Positions 34,362 to 45,011 of a stretch of 64,000 bases of DNA are shown here, one piece after another (position 1 is the first letter of the stretch; each line of letters begins with the position of its first letter). Origin of the DNA: Tenrec ecaudatus (lineage: Eukaryota; Chordata; Mammalia; Afrosoricida; Tenrecidae); the NCBI RefSeq assembly GCF_050624435.1, contig NC_134539.1, positions 44,486,001 to 44,550,000 on the forward strand, read 5' to 3'. The position numbers and the translations under genes were made by a program. Below the pieces are notes generated by a model. The model was not told where the DNA came from and did no database searches. It saw only the letters and a program-made list of their open reading frames with translations.

Positions 34362-34399
<38 letters not shown>
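34362..34399 (+). repeat. (TG)n microsatellite
   Basis: About 38 bp of TG immediately after the GGT repeat. Confidence 0.96.
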
Positions 34400-34401
<2 letters not shown>

Positions 34402-36135
34402 GCGTCTTCTGGCATCTAACTGGGAATTTGATTCATTTAACTTCTTCAGTCAGTTGCAATAAACCAGGTGGTTTTGCAGTGCTCATGCAAATCACTTTCT
34501 CCTCACACATGGCTACAGTCTCAGCTGCCAAAATGGTGTCATGTTCTTGTCTTCAGAGTCTTAATAAGAAGGGGGGGAAATGCAGCCCATAGCTTATGTG
34601 AGTACTCCACATTCCCCCACCCTTCCCCCGGTCAGCACGGAGCCGGTGTGGTCACTGCTGACCCTGTGGACAGGCCAGCTCTTTCCAAGCCAGGAGAAGT
34701 GCAGGAATGTGCTCAGCCCCTGGGTCCCTGGGTCACAGACTGTGCTGACGACCCCAGAGCACGCCTCACTGGAGTCAGCCGCATGTTGAGGACAGAGGCG
34801 ACAGCTGCAAGTTCTAGTTTTGCTTCACTCTTGTCTGGAGTGAGGCTTACACTCCGAGCGCCCACTTTAATTCTTTGAGAATTAAGCGAGACAGGAATCA
34901 TCAAGGTTCTCAATTAGCTTCACCTCCAGTTGGAGAAAATAGTCACATTGGGATAGCCCATGAATATCCATACGTAACAATGATCTGATCTGCAATTGAC
35001 CTTGGGCTGACCCAGCACTGGGAAGCATTTTGCTCTGTTACCCAGGAGTCGCCTAGAGTCAGAGGCGGGCTCAACAGCAGCAAACAAAGACCACACAGAA
35101 CTTAGAAGACAGAGGTAAAAAAGGCAAAAACAACAACAACAAAAGAAAACAATCAATAATGTTGACACAGAAACACTTGCCATGTGCCTTTCCAGACATT
35201 TTTCCTTCTGGGAGTATGTTATTATTGTTGTTGTTATTATCCACTCTTAAGAGAAGAGTTTTATCTGTTTTCGAAACTCCCACAGACCAAACAACAAAAA
35301 CAGAATCTACAGTTAGAGATGGGACCTGCTACCAATACCAAAACGATTTTATGGGAATGTGGAATGTAAATAGATGTTGCAAGCAAGCAATCTAACTTAT
35401 AAAAATATATGGTATTATTAAATAGCTAATAAGGAAACTCAAAAGTGTGTTGTAGTTGATGGTAGCCACCTCTGGCTTTAGCTCTAGCTCGGGTGTGTGG
35501 CTATTGTTTTAAATATATCATAATTCTACTACTTTATAACCTGCTTTTCATCTTTAGCAATATCTTGGACCTACCTTTTCACATCAACAAGTATCTGTAG
35601 CCAGTTGTTACATGGCAACCTGGTATTCCGTGTCTTTCATTACCATCCAGTCTATAGAAGGTTATGGTCTAGTTCAACACTAGGTGGCTTTGATGGTTAG
35701 TGACTGCAAGCAACAGTGTGTAACCTTCAATGCTAAAATAATCTCTGGCAAGTTTTGAGCCCTGTTGTCTAACTCCCATCTACTCCACCCCGCTTGTCCC
35801 TATAATAAATGAGCAAAATGATTTCCATTTAAACGTATTGAATTACACGTTAATGGTTCCTAAGTCAAAAGATCACTAGTGGGATTAATTACATACAACG
35901 TAGACATTTGTTCACACAAGTGCACTCCTCATTTCATATAAAAAGCGTGTATTAATTTATGGACCGAACTTCACATTGTAAAACAATCCCTGATAACAAA
36001 CTGGGGACAAAGAGTGTCTTCTTTAGTTAGCCTAGAATTACACCAGGCCCTCCTAATGCAGATAGGGGGAAGCGAGTTTCCAAAACCTGAAGGGAATTTT
36101 TAGTGTGAACAGAGTTTGTTAAATGACAAGCGATG
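34400..36135. other. Mostly unique non-coding sequence
   Basis: No gene recognised. 34870-35050 is motif-rich (TTCTTTGAGAATTAAGCGAG, TCTCAATTAGCTTC, CATGAATATCCATACG, TCTGATCTGCAATTGACC) and may be conserved. 35560-35660 (TGGACCTACCTTTTCAC...TATTCCGTG) resembles a decayed L1-type 3' end. Short AAC/GTT runs at 35130-35145 and 35222-35240. Confidence 0.35.
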
Positions 36136-36137
36136 TT

Positions 36138-36305
36138 TTAAAGTGGGAAGGGCATGGACTTAGAGTCAGACAACATGCAGTTCATTCACTGATTCTGAAC
36201 TTTATTTGCAATATGATTTTGAATAACTTAAATTCTCTGAGCCTCAGCTTCTTTATCTGTCAAATGGGGCCACTTCACAGAGTTGTGAGGATTTTAAAAT
36301 TATAT
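36138..36305 (+). repeat. MIR SINE (nearly full)
   Basis: GGAAGGGCATGGACTTAGAGTCAGAC, CTCTGAGCCTCAGCTTCTTTATCTGTCAAATGGGG, AGTTGTGAGGATTTTAAA: head, core and tail in order. Confidence 0.8.
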
Positions 36306-36544
36306 GGACAACGCCAATTATTTTGTGTTCTTATCGTCACAAACATTAATAGACCAAAAGAGTACATTTCCCTCTTGCAGAAAATTTCCCACCCTGACCT
36401 TAAGACATGAGAATAGATGTAGCCAAGGTCTTTTAATACTTAAAAAGAAATTGTGTCTTAAGTCAATTCTATCATTGATATCTCAGACCCTATGAGTAGG
36501 GTAATCAAATAATTTCTGTTGACAATGAGATACTTATAAAGCAA

Positions 36545-36670
36545 ATGAGAATGATGAGGGCAATCAATGTACACATGTGCTTTACACAATTGATGTATGC
36601 ATGGATTGTGATGAGTTGTATGAGCCCCTGATAAAATGATTTTTAAAAACCAAAAAAAAAAAAAAAGAAA
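36545..36670 (+). mobile_element. AATAAAATGA-family retroelement, terminal fragment (copy G)
   Basis: GATGAGGGCAATCAATGTACAC, TGATGTATGCATGGATTGTG, GAGCCCCTGATAAAATGATTTTTAAA and a poly(A) run. Only about 125 bp survived 5' truncation. Confidence 0.85.
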
Positions 36671-37486
36671 AAGAAAGACTTCACCGGGTCATTTTAGTTA
36701 TTTAGTTAGTGGGAACTCTCCCCAGCAGATGGACTCCTCTTTTATTAACTGGGTAATGGTCAATGTTAATGGGGCAAGTGGGAATATGGTCATTCCACGT
36801 TAAGGGGCCCTTGCTAAGCTGCCTCGGTTTTTCACATGTGCCTGACCAAGGTTGACACAGTCTGACACGATTGAAGTCTGCACACAGTTTCTTTGGCCTC
36901 TCCAGAGTGACCCTGGGCACAACCTTTTGGAACAGTCAGTTCTGTTCTCAGTCATCTTCTCCTCAGAACTAAGTAAGCTTTTTCTTTTCGCCCCCTCCCC
37001 CTGCCCCCATCCACCCCCATTAATCTTGCTGTGCTAGTCTGTCAGATTTGTGGTAACGTGTCCATGTTTTTGACTTGTTTCCTCCGTCCATTATCTGCCA
37101 CAGCCTAGCCCAAATGCACAGGACGACTGTGTCACAGTCGGTGCTTTCAGTTCGGCCAGAGAGACCAAGGAGGAAGCCATTAACCAGCGTGTACAATATG
37201 ATTTAAAAACAAAGCACGGAGACAAGAGCAAAGCACTCTGAAACACAGAGAAGACCATGATTCTTCCTTCTCTAGACGGGTTCTCAGAGGCAGCAACATT
37301 TGAGGCATCTAGAGGAACATGTAATAAGGGAAGAAGGTTGGGTAGTGCCTGCTGGGTGCAAGTTTAGGATATTTGAGGGGGCAGCATGTGCAAGGAATCG
37401 CTCTGAATATCGCGTGGCTGTGGTTTGTTACAAAGAGGACTCAGTGGTTAGCCTCTGGGTTCCCCACAATCCTCTTTAGCAACCAA
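36671..37486. other. Unique non-coding sequence
   Basis: No gene recognised; C-rich patch at 36994-37017. Confidence 0.4.
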
Positions 37487-37700
37487 ACCCAAACCAAACT
37501 GTGCCGTCGAATCAATACTGACTCATAGTGACCCTATAGGACAGGTTAGAACTGCTCCCATGGGCTTCCCATGGCTGGTGGTATGGTGGCCATACATTGG
37601 GGTGCACCCCCCAAGGTCAGCAGTTCTAAACCATTAGCTACTCTGAAGAAGAAGATGAGTTTCCTATTCCTGTAAGTAATCACAGTCTTTAGCAGCAGAA
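37487..37700. mobile_element. AfroSINE with inverted 5' half
   Basis: 37487-37576 is minus-strand AfroSINE 3' half (tail complement GTGCCGTCGAATCAATACTG, then GACCCTATAGGACAGG). It is joined directly to a plus-strand 5' half from about 37577 (CTGGTGGTATGGTGG, CCCAAGGTCAGCAGTTC, GAGTTTCCTATTCCTG). That order is what 5' inversion during target-primed reverse transcription produces. Two separate nested copies remain possible. Confidence 0.75.
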
Positions 37701-38380
37701 ACCTAAAATAGGTAGTCTTCTAGCTCCGGCGACCTCTTTTACAAAACTTTCAACAGTAGCACAACTTCTTGAAAAGCTCCCGCACATTTTCTTTAAACTT
37801 CCTTAATGGCATTGCCACTGTCTTTCGCAATTCCTTGTGTTAGAAACAGTGTGTGTGCGCATGAACACTAGCCTCTACTGGATTTACACCACGTATTTTT
37901 TACTAATGAAAGCTTTGTTAATGGGTGTGGTACTCTGACCTTTAAAACACCTCTATGTCGTTGATTAATTAAAAAATTTCCTTATAAGATATTCAAAATT
38001 GGTCTGTTTACATGAGAAAATAATGTGCGGCTAAGGGCCCCCTCATGTTGAGCTTACATCCTTTAAACATGTTTTTGTGTTGCTATTTCTATAAGAACAA
38101 CACCACCACCACAATGAAGTGTGACTACAGAATGCTGGCCTCTTTAGAAAGCAGTAAATTTTACATTTAATTCGTGTTCAAAGAAAAGAAGTGAAAAAGA
38201 GCAGTTCAGCTACCTAGAGACAGAGTGATTCAAAGGCCATGGCGAATCTCAGAGGCTCATTGGTTCCCCAGCAGAGGGAGTTTTCTCATGGAGAGGAGAG
38301 TGGGTGTGTGCGGGTCATCAGGCTTGAGGATGGAGAGATGGGATGAAAGAGGAGCTCCCACGTTTCGTAAAGGGGCCTCA
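37701..38380. other. Unique non-coding sequence
   Basis: No gene recognised; short (ACC)n at 38100-38113. Confidence 0.4.
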
Positions 38381-38515
38381 GCTAGGTCTCTTGTTGGTAA
38401 GTAACAGAAATTCCGTTCACACTGAACTCAAGAAAGCAACTTTTTAGAGGATTTATTGGCTTGATTATATGGAAAATTCAGGGGTGGGACTGCTCTGACA
38501 TGCCTGAATAGAGAT
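38381..38515 (+). repeat. Ancient mammalian repeat, class unassigned
   Basis: GTAACAGAAATTCCGTTCACACTGAACTCAAG...AGAGGATTTATTGGC...AATTCAGGGGTGGGACTG matches the general order of an old placental repeat. Confidence 0.4.
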
Positions 38516-38518
38516 ATT

Positions 38519-38925
38519 GTGGTTGTTAGGTACTGTTGAGACCGCTCTGACTCATTACAACCCTGTGTCTAACAAAATGATGAATCATTTCCCTATCCTG
38601 CGCCAGACTCACAGTTGTTGTCTTCTCTAAACCCTTTCTTGGAGGCACTGCATCAAGTCAAGTCACTGATGGAAGCATGATGTCCTTCTCTAAAGACTGG
38701 TCTTTCCCGGTAACATGTCCAAGCTACATGTGATGAAATCTCGCCATCGGAACGTCTAAGGAGCCTTCTGGCTGTCCTTTCTCCAAGACAGATTTGTTTG
38801 TTCTTCTAGTAGCCCATGTTCTTTCAGTATTCTTTGCCAAAACCATAATTCAAACGCATCAATTCTTCTCCATCTTCTTTATTTATTCATTGTCCAACTT
38901 TCACATGCACGTGAGTAGGCAAAAC
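38519..38925 (-). mobile_element. RTE LINE 3' end
   Basis: TGTGGTTGTTAGGTACTGTTGAG (reverse tail), AAGCATGATGTCCTTCTC, CTGGCTGTCCTTTCTCCAAGACAGATTTG, TTCACATGCACG: same order as 42254-42660. Confidence 0.9.
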
Positions 38926-39194
38926 TAGCTAATGGCCACCACAGAGCATGTTAGCTTTGGGGGACTTGGGGGTCTCTCTATGCTTAACCCGCCAGTAGCC
39001 ATGATCTGAGGAGTGCCATTATTGGGTGAGCATGGGAGTGCTAACCAGAGTCAGTGTTCTCACTCACCATCCACTCCAAGGGAGAACGAGGGCGTCCTCT
39101 GCTGTGGAAGGAACGACAGCTCAGAAATGCAATATCTGGCCACCCAGAGTCATCACCCACTCCCTGGCAGTGGACTCAACCACAGCCTGATGGA

Positions 39195-39310
39195 AACATT
39201 GGTCAAGGAGTCCGTTGACTTGGGTTTAAGGTTGGACTCTCCCATTCACCGTGGCCGTGTCTCCTCTGAGTGTCACTACTTCATCTGTGCAATGAGAACG
39301 GGAATGGGCA
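39195..39310 (+). repeat. MIR SINE (degraded)
   Basis: GACTTGGGTTTAAGGTTGGACTC and CACTACTTCATCTGTGCAATGAGAACGGGAATG. The MIR and the next SPIN element together make the 175-codon open frame at 39013-39540, which is therefore not a gene. Confidence 0.6.
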
Positions 39311-39369
39311 GGCTACTGCTTGATGATGAGAAGGACATGAAACTGAGTGAACTTAACTATGATGTCGAC

Positions 39370-39561
39370 CAGGGGTTCTCAACCTTCCTCACGCCACGGC
39401 CCTTTCACACAGCTCCTCATGTGGTGGTGACCCCCAACCATACAATTATTTTCGTTGCTACATCATCACGGTCATTTTGCTACTGTTGTGAATCGGGCAA
39501 CCCCTGTGAAAGGGGCGTTCGACCCCCAAAGGGGTCGTGACCCACAGGATGAGACCCACTG
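39370..39561 (+). mobile_element. SPIN-like hAT transposon (second copy)
   Basis: A 192-bp element with TIRs CAGGGGTTCTCAACC and GGATGAGACCCACTG, inner blocks GTGGTGGTGACCCCCAACC and TTCGTTGCTACATCATCACGG, and GGGGTCGTGACCC near the 3' end. 8-bp TSD ATGTCGAC (39362-39369) and ATGTAGAC (39562-39569), one mismatch. Clearly homologous, in reverse orientation, to the element at 3035-3256 but with a different internal deletion. Confidence 0.92.
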
Positions 39562-39569
39562 ATGTAGAC

Positions 39570-40210
39570 TGTAAAGTCCTGGGCTGCCTGTGAACAAAGC
39601 AAACCTGATGCTGTCAGAGACGATGGCAAACAAGCTGGCTCTTCCAGGTGGCGGAGGCATGAATGAGCCCATTTGGTCTCACACTGATAAATGTTGGGGT
39701 CTTTGTTCCATTTGTATAATCATGAAAAAATAACACTGGGTTAAGCTTTAAGGAGAAAATATTGAGCATGATATAAATCATGACGGGGGAGAGACTGGCA
39801 CAGAAAGCTTGATACCTCTCTCTCTTCTCCCTTCCTGCCTCTCCCACTCCCACTCCCATTCTATCACCTACTAGAAGCTGATTTGTTTGTGGCTCCCAAA
39901 GCCGGCTGCTCTTCAGCCTTCCTCCCTTCTCTCTGGAACTTGCAAAATCCAGTGGACAAGGCTGCCCAGAGATCTTTCCAGCACTCTAGCAGGTAATTCC
40001 CTGGACTGACAAATCTCTGCTTTTAACTCTTTGGGCCTGGCTGGTGGGACCCCTCACATTCTGGTCTTCTTTTTGCCAGTTCAGGTCACATTGACCTTCT
40101 CTGTCCATTCCCCAGAGATTTCAGATGCTCTCAAATTGTTATCTGTGCCCAAAGAGGTGAAAGTCCAGTCAGCAATGGAGAGAAGGCAGCTCAGGAGACT
40201 TGAGCTAGAG
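39570..40210. other. Unique non-coding sequence
   Basis: No gene or repeat recognised. Confidence 0.4.
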
Positions 40211-40212
40211 AT

Positions 40213-40235
40213 TTAAAACAACAACAACAACAACA
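40213..40235 (+). repeat. (AAC)n microsatellite
   Basis: Short AAC run. It resembles an RTE/SINE tail but has no recognisable body attached. Confidence 0.6.
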
Positions 40236-40424
40236 AGCGCATAACGATCCATGGCTGTGGCGTTAACTCCAACGCACGAAGATCTCTCCTGTTGCAGAGT
40301 ACCACTTGCTCCAGAGAGTTCTCTAGACCTTTCAGAAGCACATCACCCATCCACGTGCCTAGGTAACTTTGAATCTTTAACATTTGGAATAGAAGCCAAG
40401 TACCTAACAGTGTGTATAGATAGT

Positions 40425-40665
40425 TTTATTGACATATAATTTATTTATCATACAATTCAGTCGTTGAACTATATTACAAAGAGTTGTGTCATCACCACTA
40501 CATTCAATTTTAGAACATTTTCTTCATTCTTGTACTCATTATGTTTAGCTCTCCATTTTCCCCAACCTTCCTTGCCATAAACTTAAGAAACTATTAATCT
40601 AGTTACTCTCTATATCAATTTACCTATCCTGGATTTTATATAAAGAAAATCATTTTAAAAACCCT
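40425..40665 (-). mobile_element. Ancient L1 (L1M-type) fragment
   Basis: TTTTATTGACATATAATTTATTTATCATACAATTCAG, AAGAGTTGTGTCATCACCAC, TTTTAGAACATTTTCTTCA and TCAATTTACCTATCCTGGATTTTATATAAA are the classic reversed L1M 3' landmarks. Confidence 0.8.
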
Positions 40666-40852
40666 AAAAAAAAAACTCCAGCAACAACAGCAAAATAAAA
40701 CAAAGACTTCAACCCCAAAGAAAACAGAAAGTAATAAAAATTAGAACAAATTAAAAATTGAAATCACTTTACTGTAAGCTACCCCAGGACCTCCTGAGCG
40801 AGCTAGAGCTAGAAACTTAGAACATCTATACAATTAGGAGCTGACACTTCAA

Positions 40853-41055
40853 ACCCAAACCAAATTCATTGCTTTCAAAACAAATTCAACTCATAGTGAC
40901 CCCTATAGGAAATAGAAGAAGTTCCCCTGTGAGTTTCTGAGATTGTACCTCTTTATGAGTTATATCTTTCTCCCAAGAAGGGGGTAGTGGTTTCCAATTG
41001 CTGACCTTGCAGTGAGTAGCCCAACCCATAACCATTACACTACCAGAGTTGACCC
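40853..41055 (-). mobile_element. AfroSINE
   Basis: AACCCAAACCAAATTCATTGC tail complement; TTCTGAGATTGTACCTCTTTATG; CCATTACACTACCAGAG head complement. Confidence 0.88.
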
Positions 41056-41408
41056 TTGAAGGTGGTGGAATCATTGGGTAGTAGAGGCACAGAACAGAAG
41101 GAAAGGAGGACGGGAGGAGAAAGGACAGTAAAGGAAGAAAATTTCAAGAAGACCTACGTTTGAGGTGAAACAGTGAACCATAGGAAAATGCTACAATCAA
41201 AATAATAAAAAGATGCTGCAATAAGAGAAGCAGCCCAAGAGGGAAGCATCACGGAGCACAAGGAAGGAGAAGGTGTGGAGAACGGAGGAGGAGTTTCCAG
41301 GATGAAAGGTTGTAGGGCTGTTGGGCAGGCAAAGAGAGAGAAGATAGGACTCTGGATTTGGCCAGAAGACTTCGAGAGCCTATTTCAGCTGGGGATGAAC
41401 ATGAGTCC
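41056..41408. other. Purine-rich unique sequence
   Basis: A/G-rich on the plus strand; no gene recognised. Confidence 0.4.
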
Positions 41409-41604
41409 CGAGAGCCCCGGTGGCACAGTCTATCACCGTTGGGATGCTAACCAAAAGGCTGGGCATTCAAACCCACCAGCTGATCCATGGGAGAAAAGGA
41501 CTTTCTGCTCCCATACACATTGACAGGCTTGGAAATGCACAAGAGCAATTCTATTCTGTCCTATAGGGCCACAGGAAGTCAGAATCAATTTCTTGATAGG
41601 ACAG
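41409..41604 (+). mobile_element. AfroSINE
   Basis: AGAGCCCCGGTGGCACAGTC, GGATGCTAACCAAAAGGCTGGG, TTCAAACCCACCAGCTG, CTGTCCTATAGGGCCAC: a well-preserved copy. Confidence 0.92.
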
Positions 41605-41605
41605 A

Positions 41606-41654
41606 GAGTGAGTGAGTGAGTGAGTGAGTGAGTGAGTGAGTGAGTGAGTGAGTG
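41606..41654 (+). repeat. (GTGA)n microsatellite
   Basis: About 12 GTGA units, starting directly at the 3' end of the AfroSINE. Confidence 0.97.
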
Positions 41655-42253
41655 GAGGACCTATCTCTAGGGCATTCAGAAGTGAGACTGAGAAAAGGAG
41701 GCAAAAAAGAAGACTCCTTTAAAACTGACTGGAAGCAACCTGAGCCAACGACCAAAAGAAGAATGCATTGTGCCTGTCTTGGTGGGGATGGGGTCTTCTC
41801 TCTCCACTTCATCTCCATGCACACTTCAGCACACCTGTTTCTAATCGCCCAGCCAAAGCTGCTGTAGCCTGAGTCCTTTACAACCTCCATCTGGGACTGC
41901 TGAAGTCCCATCGACTCAATGAAACCACCACCACCAACTTCCCTGCTGCCTCTGGATCACAAATGCCTTCCACCGTGAGCTCCTGAGACCAGTCCCCACC
42001 GCGTTTCCACAGCCCGCTATTGAAGCTCCCCGCCCAGGTGATTAGCATCCACTAGAGGCTCCTGTCAGTGGTCTGCAGGGCTTCCTTCTGGAGCGCAAGA
42101 TGGAAGAGAATAAAAATATGGCTTCTCTAAGTAACAACTGCGTAGCCATCAGCAAACCTCAATCTCTTTGTCAAACGGCAAACGGCAGTCCTTACTTCTG
42201 AGGGTAGATGTGAGCAACAAATGAGAAAATAGACAGGAAATCTCTCTGAAAAT
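41655..42253. other. Unique non-coding sequence
   Basis: No feature recognised. Confidence 0.4.
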
Positions 42254-44810
42254 TGTTGTCGCTGTGAGGTGCCATGTGACTCATAGCAACGCTATGTGCA
42301 ACAGAATGAAACGCTGCACCATCCTCCCAATTCTTCCTAAGTTCAAGCCGTCACTGTGCCAGTCCATCTTGTCCAAGGTCTTCCTCTTTTTCACTGCGCC
42401 ACTACTTTACCAAGCATGATGCCCTTCTCCAAGGACTGATCTCTCCTGACACATGTCCAAAGTATGTGAGATGAAGTCTCAACATCATCATCCTTGCCTT
42501 AAAGGGCATTCTGACTGTACATCTTCCAAGACAGATTTGTTTGTTCTTTTGGCAGTCCACAGGACTTTCAGTATTTTCACCAGCCCTATAATTCAAATGC
42601 ACCAGTTCTTCTTCAGTCTCTCTTGTTCAATATTCAGCTCTCACATGCATATGAGGCAATGGGGAATACCATGGCTTGGGTCAGACTCACTTTAGTCCTC
42701 AAAGTAACATCCTTGTTTTTCAACACTTCAAAGAGGTCTTATGCAACACATGGACTCAATGTAATGTGTCTTTTGCTCTCTTGACTACTGCTTCCATGAG
42801 CCTAGTAGATCCCAACAAGATGAAATCCTTGACAAGGTCAATATTTTCTTTGTTTACCATGATGCTACCTATTGGTCCAGTTGGGAGGATTTTGGTTTCT
42901 TTACATTGAGTTGTAATCTATACTGAAGGCTGAGATCCTTGATCTTCATCAGCTGGTGCTCGATGGCCTCCTCACTTTCAGCAAACAAGGGTGTGTCCCC
43001 TGCATAACCCAGGTTGTTATTAAGTCTTCCTCCAATCCTCATGAGGCGTTCTTCTTTTTTTTAATCATTTTATTGGGGGCTCATATAACTCTTTATATAT
43101 TTTTTTCATTTTATTGGGGGCCCGTAAAACTCTTATCACAATCCATCTATCCATCCATCCATTATGTCAAGCACATTTGTATATTTGTTGTCATCATCAT
43201 TCTCAAAACATTTGCTTTCTACTTGAGCCCTTGATATCAGCTCCTCATTTCCCCCTCCCTCCCTGTCCCCCTCCCTCATGACCCCTTGATAATTTATAGA
43301 TTATTATTTTGTCATGTCTTACACTGTCCGACATCTCCCTTTACCCACTTTTCTGTTGTCTGTCTTCCAGGGAGGAGGTCACATGTAGATCCTTGTAATC
43401 GGTTCCCCCTTTCTACCCCACCTTCCCTCCACCCTCCCGGTATCACCACTCTCACCACTGGTCCAGAAGGGATCATCTGTCCTGGATTCCCTGTGTTTCT
43501 AGTGCCTATCTGTACCAGTGTACATCCTCTGGTCTAACGAGATTTGTAAGATAGAATTGGGATCATGATAGGGGTCGGGGAAGGAGGGAGAGAGGAAGCA
43601 AGCATTAAAAAACTAGAGGAAAGTTGTATGTTTCATTGTTGCTACACTGCACCCTGACTGGCTCTCCTCCCCACAATCCTTCTGTAAGGGGATGTACAGT
43701 TGTCTACAGATGGGCTTTGGGTCTCCACTCCACACTGCCCCTCATTCACAATGATACGATTTTTTGTTCTTTGATGTCTGATGCCTGATCCCATTGACAC
43801 CTCGTGATCACACAGGTTGGTGTGCTTCTTCCATGTGGGCTTTGTTGCTTCTGAGCTAGATGGCCGCTTATTTACCTTCCAGCCCTTAAGACCCCAGACA
43901 CTATCTCTTTTGATAGCCGGGCATCATCAGCTTTCTTCTCCACATTTGCTTATGCACCCACTTTGTCTTCAGCAATCATGTTAGGAAGGTGAGCATCATG
44001 GACTGCCATTTTAATAGAACAAAGCGTTCTTGCATTGAGGGAGTGGAATACTTGAGTGGAGGCCCAATATCCATCTGCTATCTTAATACTAAACCTATAA
44101 ATATATGTACATAGATCTATTTCCCCATCATCGTATATAAATATATTTACATGTCTACATACCTGTATTTAGACCTCTATAAATGCCCTTTGATGAGGAA
44201 TTCTTCTTCATATAATCCAGCTTCTCTGATTACTTGTTCAGTATATAGGTTAAATAGGTATGGTGAGAGGATATAAATCCTGATGCGCACCTTTCCTGAT
44301 TTTAAACTAGGAAGTATGCTTTAGCTCCATTCCCACAATTGTCTCTTGATCTATGTGTAGGTTCTGCATGAGCATGATACAGTGTTCTGGAATTCCCATT
44401 CTTCACCAGGCTATATCTACATAGTTTAGCATGATCCACACATTTGAATGCCTTTGCACAGTCAATAAAACACAAGTAAACATAATTTGGTATGATCTGC
44501 TGTCAGGCAAGATCCATCTGAGATCAACAATGCTGTCCCTTGTTCCATGTCCTCTTCTGAATTGGGCTTGAACCTTTGGCATCTTCCTGTCAAAAAGATT
44601 TTCAGCAAAATTTTAACTGCATGTGATAGTGCAGATATTGTTCTCAAATTTGAGCATCCTGTTGGTTTACCTTTCTTAGGAATGGGTGCAAATATGGATC
44701 ACTTCCAGTTAGGTGGCCAAGTAGCTCTCTTCCAAATTTCCTGTTACAGGTGAGTGAGTGCTTCCAGAGCTTTATCGGCTTGTTGCAACATTTCAATTAA
44801 TTGCTGTAAA
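42254..44810 (-). pseudogene. RTE LINE, interrupted by an AATAAAATGA element
   Basis: Antisense RTE in two parts, 42254-43056 and 44193-44810, contiguous in the family once the insert is removed. Starts with the tail complement (TTGTCGCTGTGAGGTGCC) and covers the 3' half of the reverse-transcriptase ORF. On the minus strand the RT active site reads Tyr-Ala-Gly-Asp near 42993-43012, where RTE elements have YxDD, so one catalytic aspartate is lost. 5'-truncated at about 44810; no endonuclease domain. Inactive. Confidence 0.88.
43057..44192 (-). mobile_element. AATAAAATGA-family retroelement inserted in RTE (copy H)
   Basis: A 1136-bp minus-strand copy. Its 3' end is at the left (TTTAATCATTTTATTGGGGG) and its truncated 5' end at the right (CTCTATAAATGCCC). 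TSD of 16 bp with two mismatches: ATGAGGCGTTCTTCTT (43041-43056) and ATGAGGAATTCTTCTT (44193-44208). The 3' end is doubled: a second CATTTTATTGGGGG begins near 43110. Confidence 0.9.
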
Positions 44811-45011
44811 ATTTTAAGTTTTACATAAGTCTTCTCTATTTACAGATTTTTTTAAATCATGGAAATACACCTCTGACCATGAAGGCAACTCACTACTACA
44901 GCCACTATCACTGTAGATAGCATCAGTGCTGTCTTGGAAAATCACAAAAGCCTCGCATTGTGTGCTCTTCAGTCTCTCTTCTCTCGAGGCAGCCAAAATA
45001 CTTTGTCAGAA
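44811..45011. other. Unique spacer
   Basis: No feature recognised. Confidence 0.35.

Noticed and set aside
33948-34415. Proline/histidine-rich protein on the minus strand (and polyvaline frame on the plus strand)
   Set aside because: Frames exist only because the GGT and TG repeats contain no stops.
39013-39540. 175-codon open frame, the longest ATG-to-stop frame in the window
   Set aside because: It runs through a MIR-like repeat and into the SPIN transposon; the C-terminal half is transposon sequence.
41606-41654. CRISPR-like or satellite repeat
   Set aside because: Simple tetranucleotide with no spacers; no CRISPR arrays are expected in this mammalian sequence and none is present.
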